In this document: piece after piece, positions 37,785 to 52,300 of the stretch | Numbering within the stretch: the first letter of the stretch is position 1 | Layout: every line of letters starts with the position of its first letter | DNA from: Trematomus loennbergii | Lineage: Eukaryota; Chordata; Actinopteri; Perciformes; Nototheniidae | Length of the DNA: 64,000 nucleotides | NCBI GenBank assembly: GCA_012861695.1 | Contig: JAAOOA010000130.1 | Coordinates: 757,351-821,350 of the forward strand | Reading direction: 5' to 3' | Program-made: the position numbers and the translations under genes | The notes under the pieces: generated by a model | Databases searched by the model: none | Told to the model about the DNA's origin: nothing | Seen by the model: the letters and a program-made list of their open reading frames with translations, nothing else

Positions 37785-39700
37785 CCTCAGGGCTCTAAAA
37801 GTGGGGTCCGTGGGCCATCCAGGGGTCCCTCAAGGATGTACTAGTGATCCTCCAGAGATCTTTAATTTCATGTCCCTTAGAAATATTTCAGTGATTCTTG
37901 ATTTAAAAGCTTTGGAAAGTGAAAGGTTGTAGGTGTGAGTTGTTTGGTGGTTCAGAGGGTCCCAATTGTGGTTAGAGGTCCAATTATATTTCAGTGGGTT
38001 CTAGGGGTGATGTGAGGGTCTAATGCAATTGGATTTTAGCCAGTCTCCAGTCCTATTATATTTTCTAGGATTGCTTTATTGTAAAGTCTTAAAAAAGGGT
38101 TCTTAGGGCACTTTCACAACCTCATAGTCAATTGGGTTAGTCCCAAATCAAAGGGTCCAATGATATTTCTGTAGGTTCTAGGTTTTCTTGGGGGTGATGT
38201 GAGGGTTTAATGCACATGTGTCAAACTCAAGGCCCGGGGGCCAAATCAGGCCCTTGGTGGATTTAATTTCGGCCCGCAGGATAATTTCGAATTACTATTA
38301 GATCTGGCCCGCCGGTATATTGCACACACACCTTCACTCAATCCTGAGGGTTCCTCAGCTCAGAGCCAGACCCCAAACATTGATGAACTTGCACCCAAGA
38401 TGAGATGCCAAGTATCTGAACTAGCATCACAGAGCAGCACACTGAGTTTACATGGATGTTTCCTTCTGCACTTTTTTCTCTGACGACAACAGGGCATGTT
38501 TGGTTTTCTCTTTGAGGGAAATTGTTTTGTTGAAGCTGTTGTTGGCCTGTGGAAAATGTAATCATAAGAAATGACTCTAGAAAGCTGCGGATAGAGCCAT
38601 GAGAAATGAATGCAACTGATTATTTCATGTTTAAAGTAGTTTTTATAGGCAATCATTTAAGCTTTGTTAGTTCCAGGTTTAATATGTGCAATGTGTTCAT
38701 TTCAATAAGTTTTGCAATAAACATTGAACCAGTCCGGACCTCGACTGTACCCATTTTTTTATTTTGGCCCACTGTGTATTTAGTTTGACACCCCTGGTCT
38801 AATGCAATGGTATTTTAAGAGGTCTCCAGTCCTATGCTTTCTATTTTATTTGTAGGATCTCTCCATTTGAAAATCCTCCAGAGGTTCTTAGGCCACAGGA
38901 CCTTAGGTTTCACCACCCCAGGGCTCTAAAAGTGGGGTCCGTGGGCCATCCAGGGGTCCTTCAGGGATGTACTAGAGATCCTCGAGAAGTCTCAGAGAAC
39001 ACAGTTGTCTAACTTCATGTCCAGTAGAAATAATGAATGGTTCTTGATTGTTTGGTGGGTTCAGAGGGTCACGATTGTGGTTAAAGGTCCAATGACATTT
39101 CCGAAGGTTCTAGGTTTTCTTAAGGGTGATGTGAGGTTGTAGATTTTAGGAGGTCTCCAGTCCTATTTATATGTTTAGGATCTTGAAATTTAAAAAAGTC
39201 CTCAAGAGGTTCTCTAGACACAGGTTTCCCCACCACAAGGCTCTAAAAGTGGGGTCCGTCAAGGATGTACTAGCGATCCTCCACTGGTTTAATTTCATGT
39301 CCATTAGAAATGATTAAAGACTTCTTGATTGGTTTATTGATTTAAAAGCTGTAGGTACAGGAAGGTTGAAGGTATGAGTTGTTTGGTGGTTCAGAGGGTC
39401 AAGGGGTCCAATGCTATTTCAGTAGGTTTTCTTGGGGGTGATGTGAGGGTCTAATGCAATGGAATTTTAGGATGTCTCCAGTCAGGGCCGTCCCTGGCCA
39501 ACATGAGGCCCCACGCAAAGTTATGTGATGAGGCCCTCTGTTTCACGAGCGTCAAGGGAGGGGGGGGGGGGGGGGCGGTGCTAGTGGAGCGCCACACTAA
39601 TTGTGCCGCATAAGCGCATAGGTGCGCCGCATATTCGGCCATCCAGGGGTCCTTCAAGGATGTACTAGTGATTCTCGAGAAGTCTCCGAAAAATCAGTTG
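37785..39700. repeat. Diverged large tandem repeats (GGGGTCCGTGGGCCATCC)
   Basis: Four or so diverged copies of a block starting GGGCTCTAAAAGTGGGGTCC and including GATGTACTAGTGATCC and TTCAGAGGGTC, at about 37790, 38920, 39240 and 39640. One copy is split by the hAT element at 38215-38798. Confidence 0.7.
38215..38798. mobile_element. hAT non-autonomous element
   Basis: Ends CATGTGTCAAACTCAAGGCC and TTTGACACCCCTGGT form imperfect inverted repeats around GTGTCAAACT. The flanks TTAATGCA and CTAATGCA match at seven of eight positions, an 8-bp hAT-type target duplication. The interior has GGCCCGCNGG-type motifs common in such elements. Confidence 0.78.
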
Positions 39701-39939
39701 TTTAATTTCTGTTCCTTAGAAATATTTCAGTGATTCTTGATTGGTTTGGTGATTTATGAGCTGTTAGGCACAGGTGTTCAAAGTTCAAAGGCTTTGTTTT
39801 TGCAAGGGCAGATTCAGTGAGAACAGCACCATCTACAGGCCTGGCATATGTACTACAGCGTCTCCAGCGCTTTCGAACGGCAATGGCCGTGGCTGTCTCC
39901 TCCTGATTGGTGGAGTTGGCCCAATAGCCGTAGCGCCAC

Positions 39940-40144
39940 TTTCCTGGCGTCAGGACAGTGTTCAAATCTGGATCAGTTTTGATCAGATCCGTTGCAGCCC
40001 CTTTTTTAGAGATTTGGGTATGGAGGAAAATAGAGAGGGTTGTGTTTTCTGACACTTGGTGAGTTCCCTGGAACACCGGGGACACATATTCATGTATAAA
40101 GACGTACAAAAGTGCATTTTGCATGATACTGTAGGTCCCCTTTA
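39940..40144. mobile_element. MITE fragment (GCATGATA...GGTCCCCTTTAA)
   Basis: Contains CCGGGGACACATATTCATG and TTTTGCATGATACTGTAGG. Same family as 21406 and 25790, with one end clear and the other not located. Confidence 0.6.
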
Positions 40145-41980
40145 AATGAAAAATCCAAAAAGGGTTCTTAGGACACTTTCACAAGCCCAAATAGTCAGTT
40201 TGTTTACTCCCAAATCAAAGTGAATTTGAAAGCTTTGGTTTGTTTTCGAGTCTTTAGTCGGTAAATGTTGATGCAGAAGTCTTTGTTATTGTTCCGAAAT
40301 CCACGGTAGAAACCATAAACCTAGCTTTAGCATCCCATAGGTTCTTTAAGAGGTTCAAAGGTTCATTAAGGTCGTTTCAGTGATACTCCTGAATGTGTTT
40401 ACTTAGTAGAAACTAACCCTATTTGAACTCAGGCTTTGACAAACAGGGGTCCAGAATCCAGGAACTCTTTGGCCCAATCCCAATGTCCCCCGTTGACCCG
40501 TATCACCTGAGTCTGATGGACTTAATCGACCTCTGATGGACTTAATTGACCCTGATCACCCGGTAAGATCTTGTTTGCGACTGCAAGCGCTAGAAATAGT
40601 ATAAATAGAAATGCAGCAACACAAAATACCACATCACGCTAACAACATTAAAAAAAAACAGCACATACCTTTGTGTCTGGGAACTTTTTATTTGTATTTT
40701 TTATTTTCCCCACAAAGTTATGGGTTCAATTGTTTGATTTTAACCTCTTTTTTCAGGTTATTGCCTTAAAAAGTGAGGTATTTCACTTAATTGGTTCATT
40801 TCTGTTAACACAGCATCGTAAGCGGTTATGGTCCCGCCTCCTGTGTTTGTTTACCGTTTCGTTTTATTACCGCTTATGGGTGTCTCCTGGTGAAACCATA
40901 TTTAATATCCAAACGCTATGGGTCAAAGTCTGTTAGTTCGGAGATTGGAAGAGACTTTTGAAAAATGTTGTGAGGGTTTTCAGGGGTTTTTCAAAGGTGT
41001 TCAAGGTGCGTATCTCATTCCAGATGTCTGAAGACTTTTATGGGATTTTCATGTTGTGGTTTAAGAAATCCTTGAGAGAGGGGAACCTTAAAGGTGGTAA
41101 TGAGACCCTTGACTAAACCACTTCATTGAATGTTGTTCGGATTAAAACTACAGGGTTCCTGGACTATTTGAACAAATACAAATTGGTAAGAAGCAGGATA
41201 TAATGTCAGGTCTTTGACTGGATCGGCCGAAAGCTTTTGATGAAGTCAGGATGGTTTAACAAGTACTCCCACTCCCACAGTTTATGCTCCTTCGTGGAGT
41301 AGTATTACAAAAGGGATTCATCTACATGGTTCTGTTGTGAGTTATGTATTATTCTTACTTACATACCTGAACCATTATGTTAGTAAGAACCAGTGCTTTA
41401 CCATCCAGATGAAACAAGTACAAGTGCAGTGAATCAAAACAAATGAGAAAAATATGTTGCTCGAAGTATTAATGGGGACATTTTTCTTCAAATCTATCAG
41501 TTTGTATCTGTAGTCTCGCTGTGATTTTCTCCATTAAATAAACATGTTTTACCCTGTTTCTCTGATGGACTATGCCGGGGGGCTTCAGCTACGACACCGT
41601 TATCATTTTCTTTGTAATTAGAAGAAGAATTCTTAGAAGAAAACTACATTTCTGTCCATCTTATCACTGGGCAGCAAACCCAGTATATAAAGTGCAGGGT
41701 CCAAAGGGAAGGTAATGCCCAGCATTTATATTTTTAAGACATTACCTTTTCTAAATATTGTAGTTTTAAACCTTGATTACATGCAGCCCTCTTTCCCAAC
41801 CTGTGGTGAACTAGTTTCTAATTAGGGGGGGGGGGGGTATTTAAGACAATGTGCACCATGTTAGTATTTGCTTTTCTATTCAAATGCTCCAGTACACTTT
41901 GGACCAAATCTCTCTCTCCTGATTAAGTATTTGAGGAGGTTTAAGGATCTTTTATGTCATTGAAAAGATTGAAATGTGGT
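40145..41980. other. Intergenic, no gene seen
   Basis: Low-complexity and TE-like scraps, including a G run at about 41825-41837. Open frames are short and unrecognised. Confidence 0.5.
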
Positions 41981-41984
41981 GCTT

Positions 41985-42200
41985 GTATATATATATATAT
42001 ATATATATCCTTTATTTAACCAGGTAAACGTCTCATTGAGATTAAAATCTTTGAGCGACCTGGCCAAGAGGGCAGCAAACGAACACAAGACAATACAGGC
42101 AGACGAATACAGCTGTAAAACACTAATGAAATGTTAACCAGTCAATATGCACATAGAATAAACCATTATAAACATTAAAAACTGGCACAATTTTAAAACA
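41985..42200. mobile_element. Dispersed repeat (TTTATTTAACCAGGTAAA)
   Basis: Starts with an (AT)n run and reads TTTATTTAACCAGGTAAACG, TCTCATTGAGATTAAAATC and CTGGCCAAGAGGGCAGC. This is a common dispersed repeat in fish genomes, class not determined here. Confidence 0.6.
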
Positions 42201-42811
42201 ACTTTGATTATGGGATATAAGAGCAATCACATCGACCAATGGTTTCTTATTCTCTGTCCTTTAAGATGGACCCATAGTGATCAAATGGCTGCTTCTGCAG
42301 TTTGTCAGAGTATAGTTGAATTGAACATACAGTGTTGAAATGTTTTGTTTAATCCCAGCAGCTGGAGCGCAGACCTGTCGGTTCAACAGGAGGTCTCTGG
42401 CCTGAGCTTTGTCTATTTGTGTTTCTGTGACATGACAGCATGACGCCTCCTCCTGAGGGGCCATGTTTGTTATTCTGTCATTGCAGCGCCATCTGCAGGA
42501 AACCAGAGGATGGTTCAGGGTCCCGGAGAGATTCAGACCTCGATCACAGCTTCTGCTTATAAAGAAGCTGAGGGTCCGCTGAATGATTCGTGCTGCGGCT
42601 GGTTTAGACTTTGGAAGATATTAGTAACAGATCCAGCTGATCCTGAAAAAAATCCTGCACTTGAATCACTCTTTCTCCATCAGATATATAGACTCTTATT
42701 CCACTATTTTCACTATTTTACTATTCTCTTTTTGGATTTACTTGCACTATTCTGTTTTTTCTGTTTTATTGTGTTGCACTGTTGGAGGAGCCTGTGACCT
42801 CAGATATCCAT

Positions 42812-43355
<544 letters not shown>

Positions 43356-43790
43356 AAGCAGGATATTATATATACATTATATGTATGTTTAGACTTCTTG
43401 CACTATTGCTTATTTGTATTTCTGTATTTATTAATAATTTCATTGCCTTTTCTACACTGTAGCTTTTGTGCATATGACAATAAAACCTTTGAATCTTTGA
43501 ATCTTTGAACTCTCTGACGTATATCCAGTAAGATAAGATGAGATAAGATAAGATAAGATAAGATAAGATAAGGTAAGTACTTTATTGATATCAATTTGGG
43601 AGATGTGTTCGTTGCAGCAGCATAAAAAGACAAGACAATGTACATAAGACAAATTAAAAACACTAGAACAAACAATCTAAAATATTTCTGAAATAGAAAT
43701 AAAATAGCATTAAAAGTAAACAAATCGAAATACTAATTTACAGTAACAAAATATAAAGCAGGATATTATATATACATTATGTGTATGTGT
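43356..43790. mobile_element. Retroelement-like insert between direct repeats
   Basis: AAAGCAGGATATTATATATA occurs at about 43355 and again at about 43755. Between them lie ACAATAAAACCTTTGAATC repeats, an (AGATA)n run at 43531-43570 and CTTTATTGATATCAATTTGG, a fish non-LTR-tail-like sequence. The direct repeats could be long target duplications. Confidence 0.5.
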
Positions 43791-44043
43791 CTTGGCCTTC
43801 TTTCAGACCCCCAGGATCACCACCTGCCCCCCTGATGTCCTCCTTCTTGCTCTCAGATGAAATTTGCTTGCCTAATGCAGCGTCCCCCAGAATAGCAACC
43901 TTTGAGGGCGTCTTGGCTGCCCCCCCGTCTCCAAACTTGAGCCTCCCACCTTAGCCTTCGACTCTTCCATCTCCTTATTGAGTGCCAGGGGTGGGAGGGG
44001 GGGGTCCCAAGCCGTGGTCCCTGCCCCCAGAACGGCCCTTTGA

Positions 44044-44080
44044 CCAATGGGGAGGCCTGGAGGATCGTGTGTCACTATAA
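44044..44080 (+). promoter_or_regulatory. Candidate tnnt3 promoter (CCAAT, TATA-like)
   Basis: CCAAT at 44044-44048 and CACTATAACAG near 44073-44082 lie about 25 to 30 bases upstream of a plausible start near 44105. This is inferred from position and motif only. Confidence 0.45.
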
Positions 44081-44104
44081 CAGAAGGACATAATCAACGC
44101 GGTA

Positions 44105-44172
44105 AGTTGCAGAACCTTACAGCTAGTCTCAGCCAGCGGGGATCTCCCTTCTTTCATCTTTTTCTTTCACAG
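44105..44172 (+). other. tnnt3: Candidate tnnt3 exon 1 (5' UTR)
   Basis: A pyrimidine-rich leader ends TTTCTTTCACAG|GTAAGAGT, a strong donor at 44173. No ATG in a useful frame. Troponin T genes typically have a short non-coding exon 1, and exon 2 with the ATG lies 2.1 kb downstream. Confidence 0.5.
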
Positions 44173-46318
44173 GTAAGAGTGCAAGTGAGTGTGTGAATGC
44201 TAGAGAGAAGTGAAGCTAAAATGCAATGTCCCCAACTAAACTAAAACTAAAACTGAGGACAGCTGAAGCCACATGTGTTAAAATCACTGCCACGACTAAT
44301 AGAGGGTCGATGGAGGGACCAGAAGTCGCTTTGACACCCCTGAGAGGGTTGCTTGGCTTTTTATTAAACCTAGTCAGTTGTTGGTTGCAGTTGTTTGCCT
44401 GAGAAGTTGATCAGCTGTGACATCTTCTGGTTTCTCCAAAAGGTGAAATGATTGCTTTGTACATCTTGCATTGTGTTTTTTGACGTTCTTGGAGGACACC
44501 CCTTGTCCCAAAGAGCGTTGTGTTTGTTATTGTGCCGGTTTTGGTCCGAGTCCAGTGTCCCAGCGGAGGTTCATACCTGAAGGATTTACAGATGGCTTAA
44601 AGCCTTTGAAGCAGCTTTCCGCTTCAGGAGAAAGAAGACGACACTAATAAGTTATGTCACACCAAGAGAACAGAGGCGACGGACGGTGTTAATACCTCTG
44701 ATATTTTAAGTCTTGGACATTGCTCGGACTTTGTTTTGCATTGCAGGACTTCTTTCTTTGTGGTTAATGCTGTCCATTAGGAAGCTGTCAATTGGGCGTG
44801 GCATGCGTTTACATTAAAGCTCACATAGCTTGAGGAAAACAGTTTAACATCTTGAACGGGAGCCAAGTACCTACAGTGATATTATCATTTCATGGTGTAA
44901 ACACGCGTTTGAGTTGAGGGAATTTACAGGATTCAAAGAGCAAATAGGAGGAAGCCTTCAGCATTAGACCATTGACCTTCCTGTGGCCTTTCAGGGTTTA
45001 TTTTAATTCCTGGACAAAGTGTCTTCAGTCAGAGGGAGCGTGATTGAAGGAGCCATGGAGAGCGAGACGTCCAGATAAGGAGATGGGTGGGATTATGGGT
45101 AGTGGTCCAGGGGAAGGAACCCAATCTTCATCTTCATCTTCCCTGAAACTGGATCTGGAGCTGAACAGCTGTCAGTTGGAAATAGTTGTGCTGTCGGAGC
45201 ATTCATGGTGGCCTCGGGCTAACGAGGCTAAATCCTCTGATCGCTCTGATAGATTAAATAATGCACACATTCAGGTCATGTGTGTTATCATCGCGGGGGG
45301 TTTGATCCAATCCTGTCTGGATTCTTACTACTAAATTGATTATACTTCAATACATATATTATACTACAAAGTAGAACATACTCTTTGACAAGTCAATGCA
45401 TTAAACATGTCTGGATGCTCTGGATGGAAAATATGCTATACTTCAATAGAAATACTTTTACTACGAAGTGAAAAAACACTCTTTGACAAGTAAATGCATT
45501 CAACAAGTGTTAGCATTAAGACGTACCTAAAGAACCAACATATTACTCATCATGCAGAATAATACACAATATCTTGTTCTATTACAGATATTGATGAATT
45601 AGTAATTTTGCATTGAGTTGTGTGTTTTTATGAATTTGACTCTGTAAAATGCATTATTATTATTATTATTATTATTATGTTGTAAGGTAGGGAAGCTAGG
45701 GTTAGGTTAGGTTTAAAGCTGTCAGATAAATGTAGAGAAGTAACAAGTACAGTTTTCCCATCTGAGGTGTAGTGCAGAGAAGAAGAAGTCATATTTAATG
45801 TGTATACTCAAGTACAAGTACCTCCAACTTGTACTTGTGTAAATATACTCAGTAATGGAGAATGATTATAGATACGACTGAAACTGTTAGGGTTGTTCTA
45901 AAGAAAAAGCCCCCCAACATTAATATCCTCTCTCAGCAGTTGAGAAAACGCTGTTGGCATAAAATCTAATTTTGGCTCCCTTCTCACTTATCAGCAGAGA
46001 AGCAGATTCAGGACGAGGGTTGAATTTCATCCAAAGTTTCAACGCTAATTTTAAACCAAAATGGATCTGAGGAATGTGGAGCTTCCCAAAACAAAACCAG
46101 GGTAGAAGATTTTCAAACGATGAACAAGAAAGCTATTTAGAAATTAAATTTAAATAAAGATTTTTTTGGGGGTAGGGGTGAGAAATGCACAGGGCAGCAG
46201 GGTGGGGTCGGCGGCAGATATTTAAACCATTCTGCAACTTAATCCTGAGCTAAAAATACAGCCGGCTGCTCCTTGGCAGACAGACGCTAAATTCCTCTCT
46301 TCTCTTTTTGCCTTCCAG
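44173..46318. other. tnnt3 intron 1
   Basis: No coding exon. Contains (ATT)n at 45653-45679 and hAT-like AAGTACAAGTAC scraps near 45805. Confidence 0.5.
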
Positions 46319-46359
46319 GTTGTATCGTCCACCGTCACCATGTCTGACACTGAGGAAGT
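46319..46359 (+). CDS. tnnt3: tnnt3 exon 2, start codon
   Basis: Acceptor CCTTCCAG before 46319; ATG at 46340 in the context CACC-ATG. Encodes MSDTEE and two bases of the next codon, donor [13 protein letters not shown] is the standard troponin T start. Confidence 0.95.
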
Positions 46360-49300
46360 GTAAGTCCATTCATATTATTCATTCACAAATTTAAACCACA
46401 CCTGGTGAGAAGTTTGGCAAAATAATCTCAACTCATAGTCAATTTAGAAGCATTTTGTAATGTATTATAGTTTCTTTAATGTTACTTTATTTTATTGTAT
46501 GCACCACAACACCAAGTCAAATTCATCGTAGGCCTATGTGTTAACCTACCTAATAATCAAACTTTAGATGTATTGCTCTGGAAAAACCTACTTCAAAAAC
46601 CTTGAGTAAAGATTGCGTTGCCAAACTTCTGAATCCGTGGACAAGCTTACATTTCAACGCTTATTTTTGTATTGAATTCTAAATCAGAATTTCTTTATTC
46701 TTCTCTTGCAGTGATCAGGTCGAGGGTAAGTAAAACCATTTTCCCCATTTAAAAAACATTAAATCCCCCTTAAAGTGAGGTCCATCAAGACTCCGGAGTC
46801 CCATGCTGAATCCCAGAGTTATTTCTGAATCATGCCTAACTTATTTTCCATCCCCTGTAAAGAGTGTATTCACTGGACAAATCCATATGTTTACAGGTTT
46901 GGCTTGACTCCGTCCAGATGCTCTACTTAATTAAAGCTCAGATATTATCCTCCTGCTGTTGTGTGGCTGCAGGAACCAATGCTGGCATCAGGACAGTGTG
47001 AAATAATGACTTTAAAATCAGAAACACCTACATTGACCTGTTGTCAGCAAGTCCTGCAGCCCTGCATGCAATCTGCAACCGGACAGTCCTCCAGATCTGA
47101 TCGGCACCTTGAGCTCCGTTCAGATCGGGAGGACTGTGTTGTGTTTGCTACGCATGGATCCCCAGTGTACCCACATTTTGAATTCATATATTTTCAAAAA
47201 TGGGTACAAATGGGATCTTTTTATAATATTCTTCTGCTCCTTTCTTTCTCGGATGGACCTAAAAGAATACGATGGTAAGGCTGCAGATGATAACTCTCAT
47301 GCCATTGATACTAATTTGACATTGTTTAGTGTGTTTTGTAGGTTCGACGTTAACTTTTTTTTTTTTGTGGCATGCTAGTTAACACTAACGCCATCTGAGA
47401 TAAATTAAAAAAGACTTAGAAAGTATGTTTTTTGCATCAGGAAAGAAACATGTCTCTTTGCAGCACAGGAACTCTTCAGGAATCAATCACAACTCATCCA
47501 TCAACGACTGACCATCAACCTTTTTCCTCCTGTAACCGCTTGCTGTCTCACATGCTTTTAGCGCCATCCGGTGGCAGTTCCCCCAAACTGCCACCGCAAT
47601 GAAACCTCATATATCTCTCACTCATCATCCCCTCTTTTCCATCTACTCACCACCTCTCTCCCTCTTTTCTCCCGCTGCCATTAACCCTTATCACCGCCCT
47701 TCCTCTCCCCTGGTGTCTCGCTGCATGTTGTATAGCTGTAGCCGAGGAGGTAGTAGAGGAAGTAGAAGTGGCTCCTGAGGCGGCCCCTGAGCCAGAACCA
47801 GAGCCAGAACCAGAGGTAGAACCAGAGCCAGAGCCAGAACCAGAACCAGTGGTAGAACCAGAGCCAGAGCCAGAACCAGAACCAGAGCCTGAGCCTGAGC
47901 TTGAGCTTGAAGGTATGTGGTTTGGAGGGGGGAAGGGGGTATTCTATCATCCTTTCACCAGAAAACAGGTGCGCTCCTAAAAAGAAAAGGCTGCAGCAAA
48001 CCAGACAGACCACCAATCAGAATCAGAATCAGAATATACCTTATTCGTCCCACAGAGGGGGACATTTACATTTGTGCATAAAAAACACCAAAGACAGCTT
48101 AATGTTAACTAAGAAGCATGCATACACAAATATTAAAGATGAAACAAAATACACATCCAGTAACAGTTCTGAATATATAGCAGCCAGGTTTATATTGCAC
48201 AGTTACTACGGCATATATATATATTGCACATATTGCACATAGGTATTAACAACAAGGGGTGTTATAGTCTGATCCGCAAACACATGTTCTCCATGCTAAT
48301 GCTAACGCTACCTTCCATTCACCTCTAGAAAAGTCAAAGACGCTGGGATGTGATGATGTCTATAATATAATGTTAAGATGATCATACCCATAGCATTTTA
48401 CAGTTAGTGTGTAAAAACCCATATTTTTAATGCACTAAATTTCATGCTTTTAGGCGGATATAAAAAGTCCTGCTCCGTATCTATGTTAGCTTTTGTCCCG
48501 TTTAGCTTTCGGCTGCTACAATGCTTGAAGGTTTAAAAAAATGCATTCATTACTTCATTCATTCATTAATGAACATGTCTTTAGGGGATTGATTCTGAGG
48601 TGAACTAGCATCTACTACTTTGGTGGATATGAATAAACTATAGTCTAGCTACATGCATCTGTACATTGTGTTAGCGCCAACACGTTAGCATGCAGTTCAG
48701 CATAGTAACAGTTAAAACTACAGTAAATATCTTTACGGTTCATAACTTTGAAGTCTCAATTATCATTAGCTTCCTTGCTAACGCACCTCATAACGTCTAG
48801 TCTATAAACTGTCTATTTCTTTTGAAAAATGTGGGAGTGCTATTTATTAGCAACTTAGCCTAGCATACTGTATGCTAACATGTTGGCGTTCATTATGGAA
48901 AAAGATATCTGCAAACACAGGTTTTGTTTAGGGCTTAAATAAAAAAAACAAAATAAATATTGGCCTCTTTTATCAATCTAACCCTACTTATAGGCCTACT
49001 ACTGTACCACATGTACTCTGAGTACTTGTACTTGTATTTGGCGTACATGTTTGCTTATACCTTACAAATACACGCTTTATCTTGAGCTGCTTCATTTCTA
49101 AAGGCTACGCATGATAATGAAACATTTAAATTAAGTTAAAAGACCAGAAAAAGAGTGTCATATTTCACCTTTTTCTAAATGTACTGCTTATAAAAATGCT
49201 CAGAGAGCTGGTGTCACATTCACATGCTATTTTGTTAAAATGACATCTAAAAAGAAACGGCGCATTTGATTTAATGCCACTTTAATTTATAATTGAATAC

Positions 49301-52300
49301 CATGAATTCGGCCAAGTTGCTTCAACAATGTCTACCTAGACTTTTCTGAAATAGCATGTGAATTTAGTGTTTTATGTTGCAGGAATCCTTCTCTGTTGAG
49401 CTGCTTGGAGGTGAAACTGTGGTTAAAAGAAACCCTACTCTATGTAAATTCTCAAATATTGGCCTTTATTTTCCTTAAAACTGAAGAACAACCTTTACCT
49501 TGCTTTATATATTTAATTTATTATATTCTAGCATCCCTCTAATCCCAAATCGATTCCAGATTGTATTGCTAGTGGATGCTAAGCTAACGTAAAAAACGAC
49601 CATTTGCCTTTATTGGTTGTTAAATGTAATATTTGACATTTCTATTTGAGAATTTACTCTTTAGATACTCCTTAGACTGCCGCACATTGACTGTCTGCCC
49701 TAGTTGTGTAGTTTTCCTTGTGTTTACCTGATGGATGTACAGTTTGCTGCTCTCAGAGCGATGCTAACTCTGTTGTCTATTCTGCTTTTTGTTTTGGATG
49801 CTTGCTGCATGCAGAGGCTGTGGAAGAGGAAGGTATGTTGATTTTATTAAAAGAAACTTCTGATTAATCTTTAAAGAAAAATCTGTCATTCTGGTTTTGG
49901 GAAGGACCACAGGGTCCAGGTCTGACGTCTGAACTCTACCGGGGAACGCCTGCTGATCACAAAATGTCTGTCCAAATCTTTTTATCTGTCTGTCAAAAAA
50001 TCCAGGAGCGCTGCCCAATGGCACTCAAATTTTATCCAAATTTTTACCAATTTTTATTATTGAAAAATTAAAAGCTAGTGGAGAAAAAGGGTGAAAGAAT
50101 ATGAGATGCTAACACGTGCTTTACTGCGCAGCGACCCCACCGATAAACTCTTGCTATGCCACTCGTCGTCTGCATGGCATGGAGCCGCCAGAATCTGGGT
50201 ACAAACAAAAAGAAAAATTGAGAATGAAATGGGGGAAATGTCTTGCTTGTGTCAAATGTTTGGGTCAAGCCAAAGAAACAAAAACAAGACTTATATTGTT
50301 GGTACAGTACATAAAAGTCACAACTCTGAGTGACTTTTCTTTAGATAAACGAGGCTTCATGAGAGGTTTGTAATATTAATAATACAACTCACAGCAAGGT
50401 CTGTTAATCCAGAAACTTCTTTGTTGGTATTTGAAGTTTTATGTTTACAGTGTTGGTACCTGTCGCTCTAACACTGAGGCTACCATTTTACAGTCTTTAA
50501 TGTTAATATATGTCATACAGAGCCATGCATTTTAATCCATGTAATGCCTGAGAGAAGTCTGCTTTGTTTCTAACCCCATGACATGTACTTGTCCCCTCTT
50601 CATTTTCCTAATCTGCAGAGGAGAAGCCAAAGTTCAAGTGAGTTTTTCTTCATCAAATGATATCTGTAAAGCATCCGAGACGTTTGGTTAATCAAAGAAG
50701 ACAAATATAAGCATTTAAACTAATAATCAATGTATATGCGCTTAAAAATCTCTCTCCTACAGACCTGCTGCACCAAAGATGCCCGATGGTGAGAAAGTGG
50801 ACTTTGACGTAAGTGGAGATGAAGTGTGAAGGATTTGAGTGCATGTAAAGGGTTTTCTGTTTGTCTAAAGGTTGTTTTTTCGTGTTTCCGCCCTCAGGAT
50901 ATCCAGAAGAAACGTCAGAACAAAGATCTGTCGGAGCTGCAGGGCCTGATCGATGCTCACTTTGTTAGCAGGAAGAAGGAGGAAGAGGAGCTGATCGGTC
51001 TGAAGGACAGGATTGTGAGTCTTTCACAAAAAAACACACCTTTAAACATCTTTAAAATGCACTTTTCATACAGATTATAGGAGAATTTACAACTGAATTT
51101 GATCTTCATTAGATAAAAATCCAAATGCAAAATATATTCCACATTCTGGCGCTACATTATCGAAGTACGGAAGCCAATTTCTGCCAATGTATTGCAAAAA
51201 AGATCCGTAAATGGTTATGAGGAAACTTAACAAATAATGACCTGATAGAGTAAGACATACTTATTAATGAACTCAAAGTAATGACGTTTTATCTGAACAT
51301 AGTGTTCCAAAAAAATGAACTAGTATTATTTCGTTAAAGAAGTATTTTATCTGGCTATTTTCTGCTCGCTTTAGCCTTAAATTACGATAGAGAAAACAGG
51401 ACAGTTTCTAAATCTTGTCATCTGTTATCTGTCTGTTAGATTTTGCAAAACAACGTGTGTGTGTGGTGTGTGTGTGTGTATAGACGTAATGATCAGCTCT
51501 GACGCAGTGTGTTGTTCCTGTTCTGCAGGAGAAGCGTCGTGCTGAGAGATCCGAGCAGCAGAGGATCCAATCTGAGAAAGAAAAGGAGCGCCAGGTCAAG
51601 CGTGAGGTTCGTAAAAACTTAAATATCACCTTTTAAATCGTATATCAAAGATTGTCTATAACTCATGCTTCCCGTTGGGCTGTTGAGAGGAGGTCTCACT
51701 CTGTTCATTTAAAATAATTCAAGTGTATTTGTATTAACACGTATATCAAAGATTGTCTATAACTCATACTTCCCGATGGGCTGTTGAGAGAGAGTAGGTC
51801 TCACTCTGTTTATTTAAAAAGAATTCAAGTGTATTTGTATTAACACGTATATCAAAGATTGTCTATAACTCATACTTCCCGATGGGCTGTTGAGAGAGAG
51901 TAGGTCTCACTTGTTTATTTACATTGTTTTCAAGTGTATTTTGTATTGACACGTATCAAAGATTGTCTATACTCATGCTTCCCAATGGGCTGTGAGAAGA
52001 CATCTCACTCTGTTTGTTTTCCCTTCACCAGGAGGAGAGGCGGATCAGGGAAGAGAGAGACCAGGAGAAGAAGGCCGGAGAGGAAGCAAAGAAGAAGTCA
52101 GCTCTGTCCAGCATGGGCTCCAACTACAGCAGCCATCTGCAGAAGGTGAGTACAAATACCCCTCACACTAAGTACTTTTATAGTACTGTGTACAATTACA
52201 TTCTCTGCAGAGAGTGAGTACAAGTACTGCACTACCCCTCACATTGAGTACTTTTACGCAACCAAAACAATTAAAAATAAAATTGTAACAAAGTCAGTGA

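Noticed and set aside
44000..44157. Short minus-strand frames over the putative tnnt3 promoter
   Set aside because: No splice context and no similarity; they overlap the promoter and 5' UTR of a well-supported gene.
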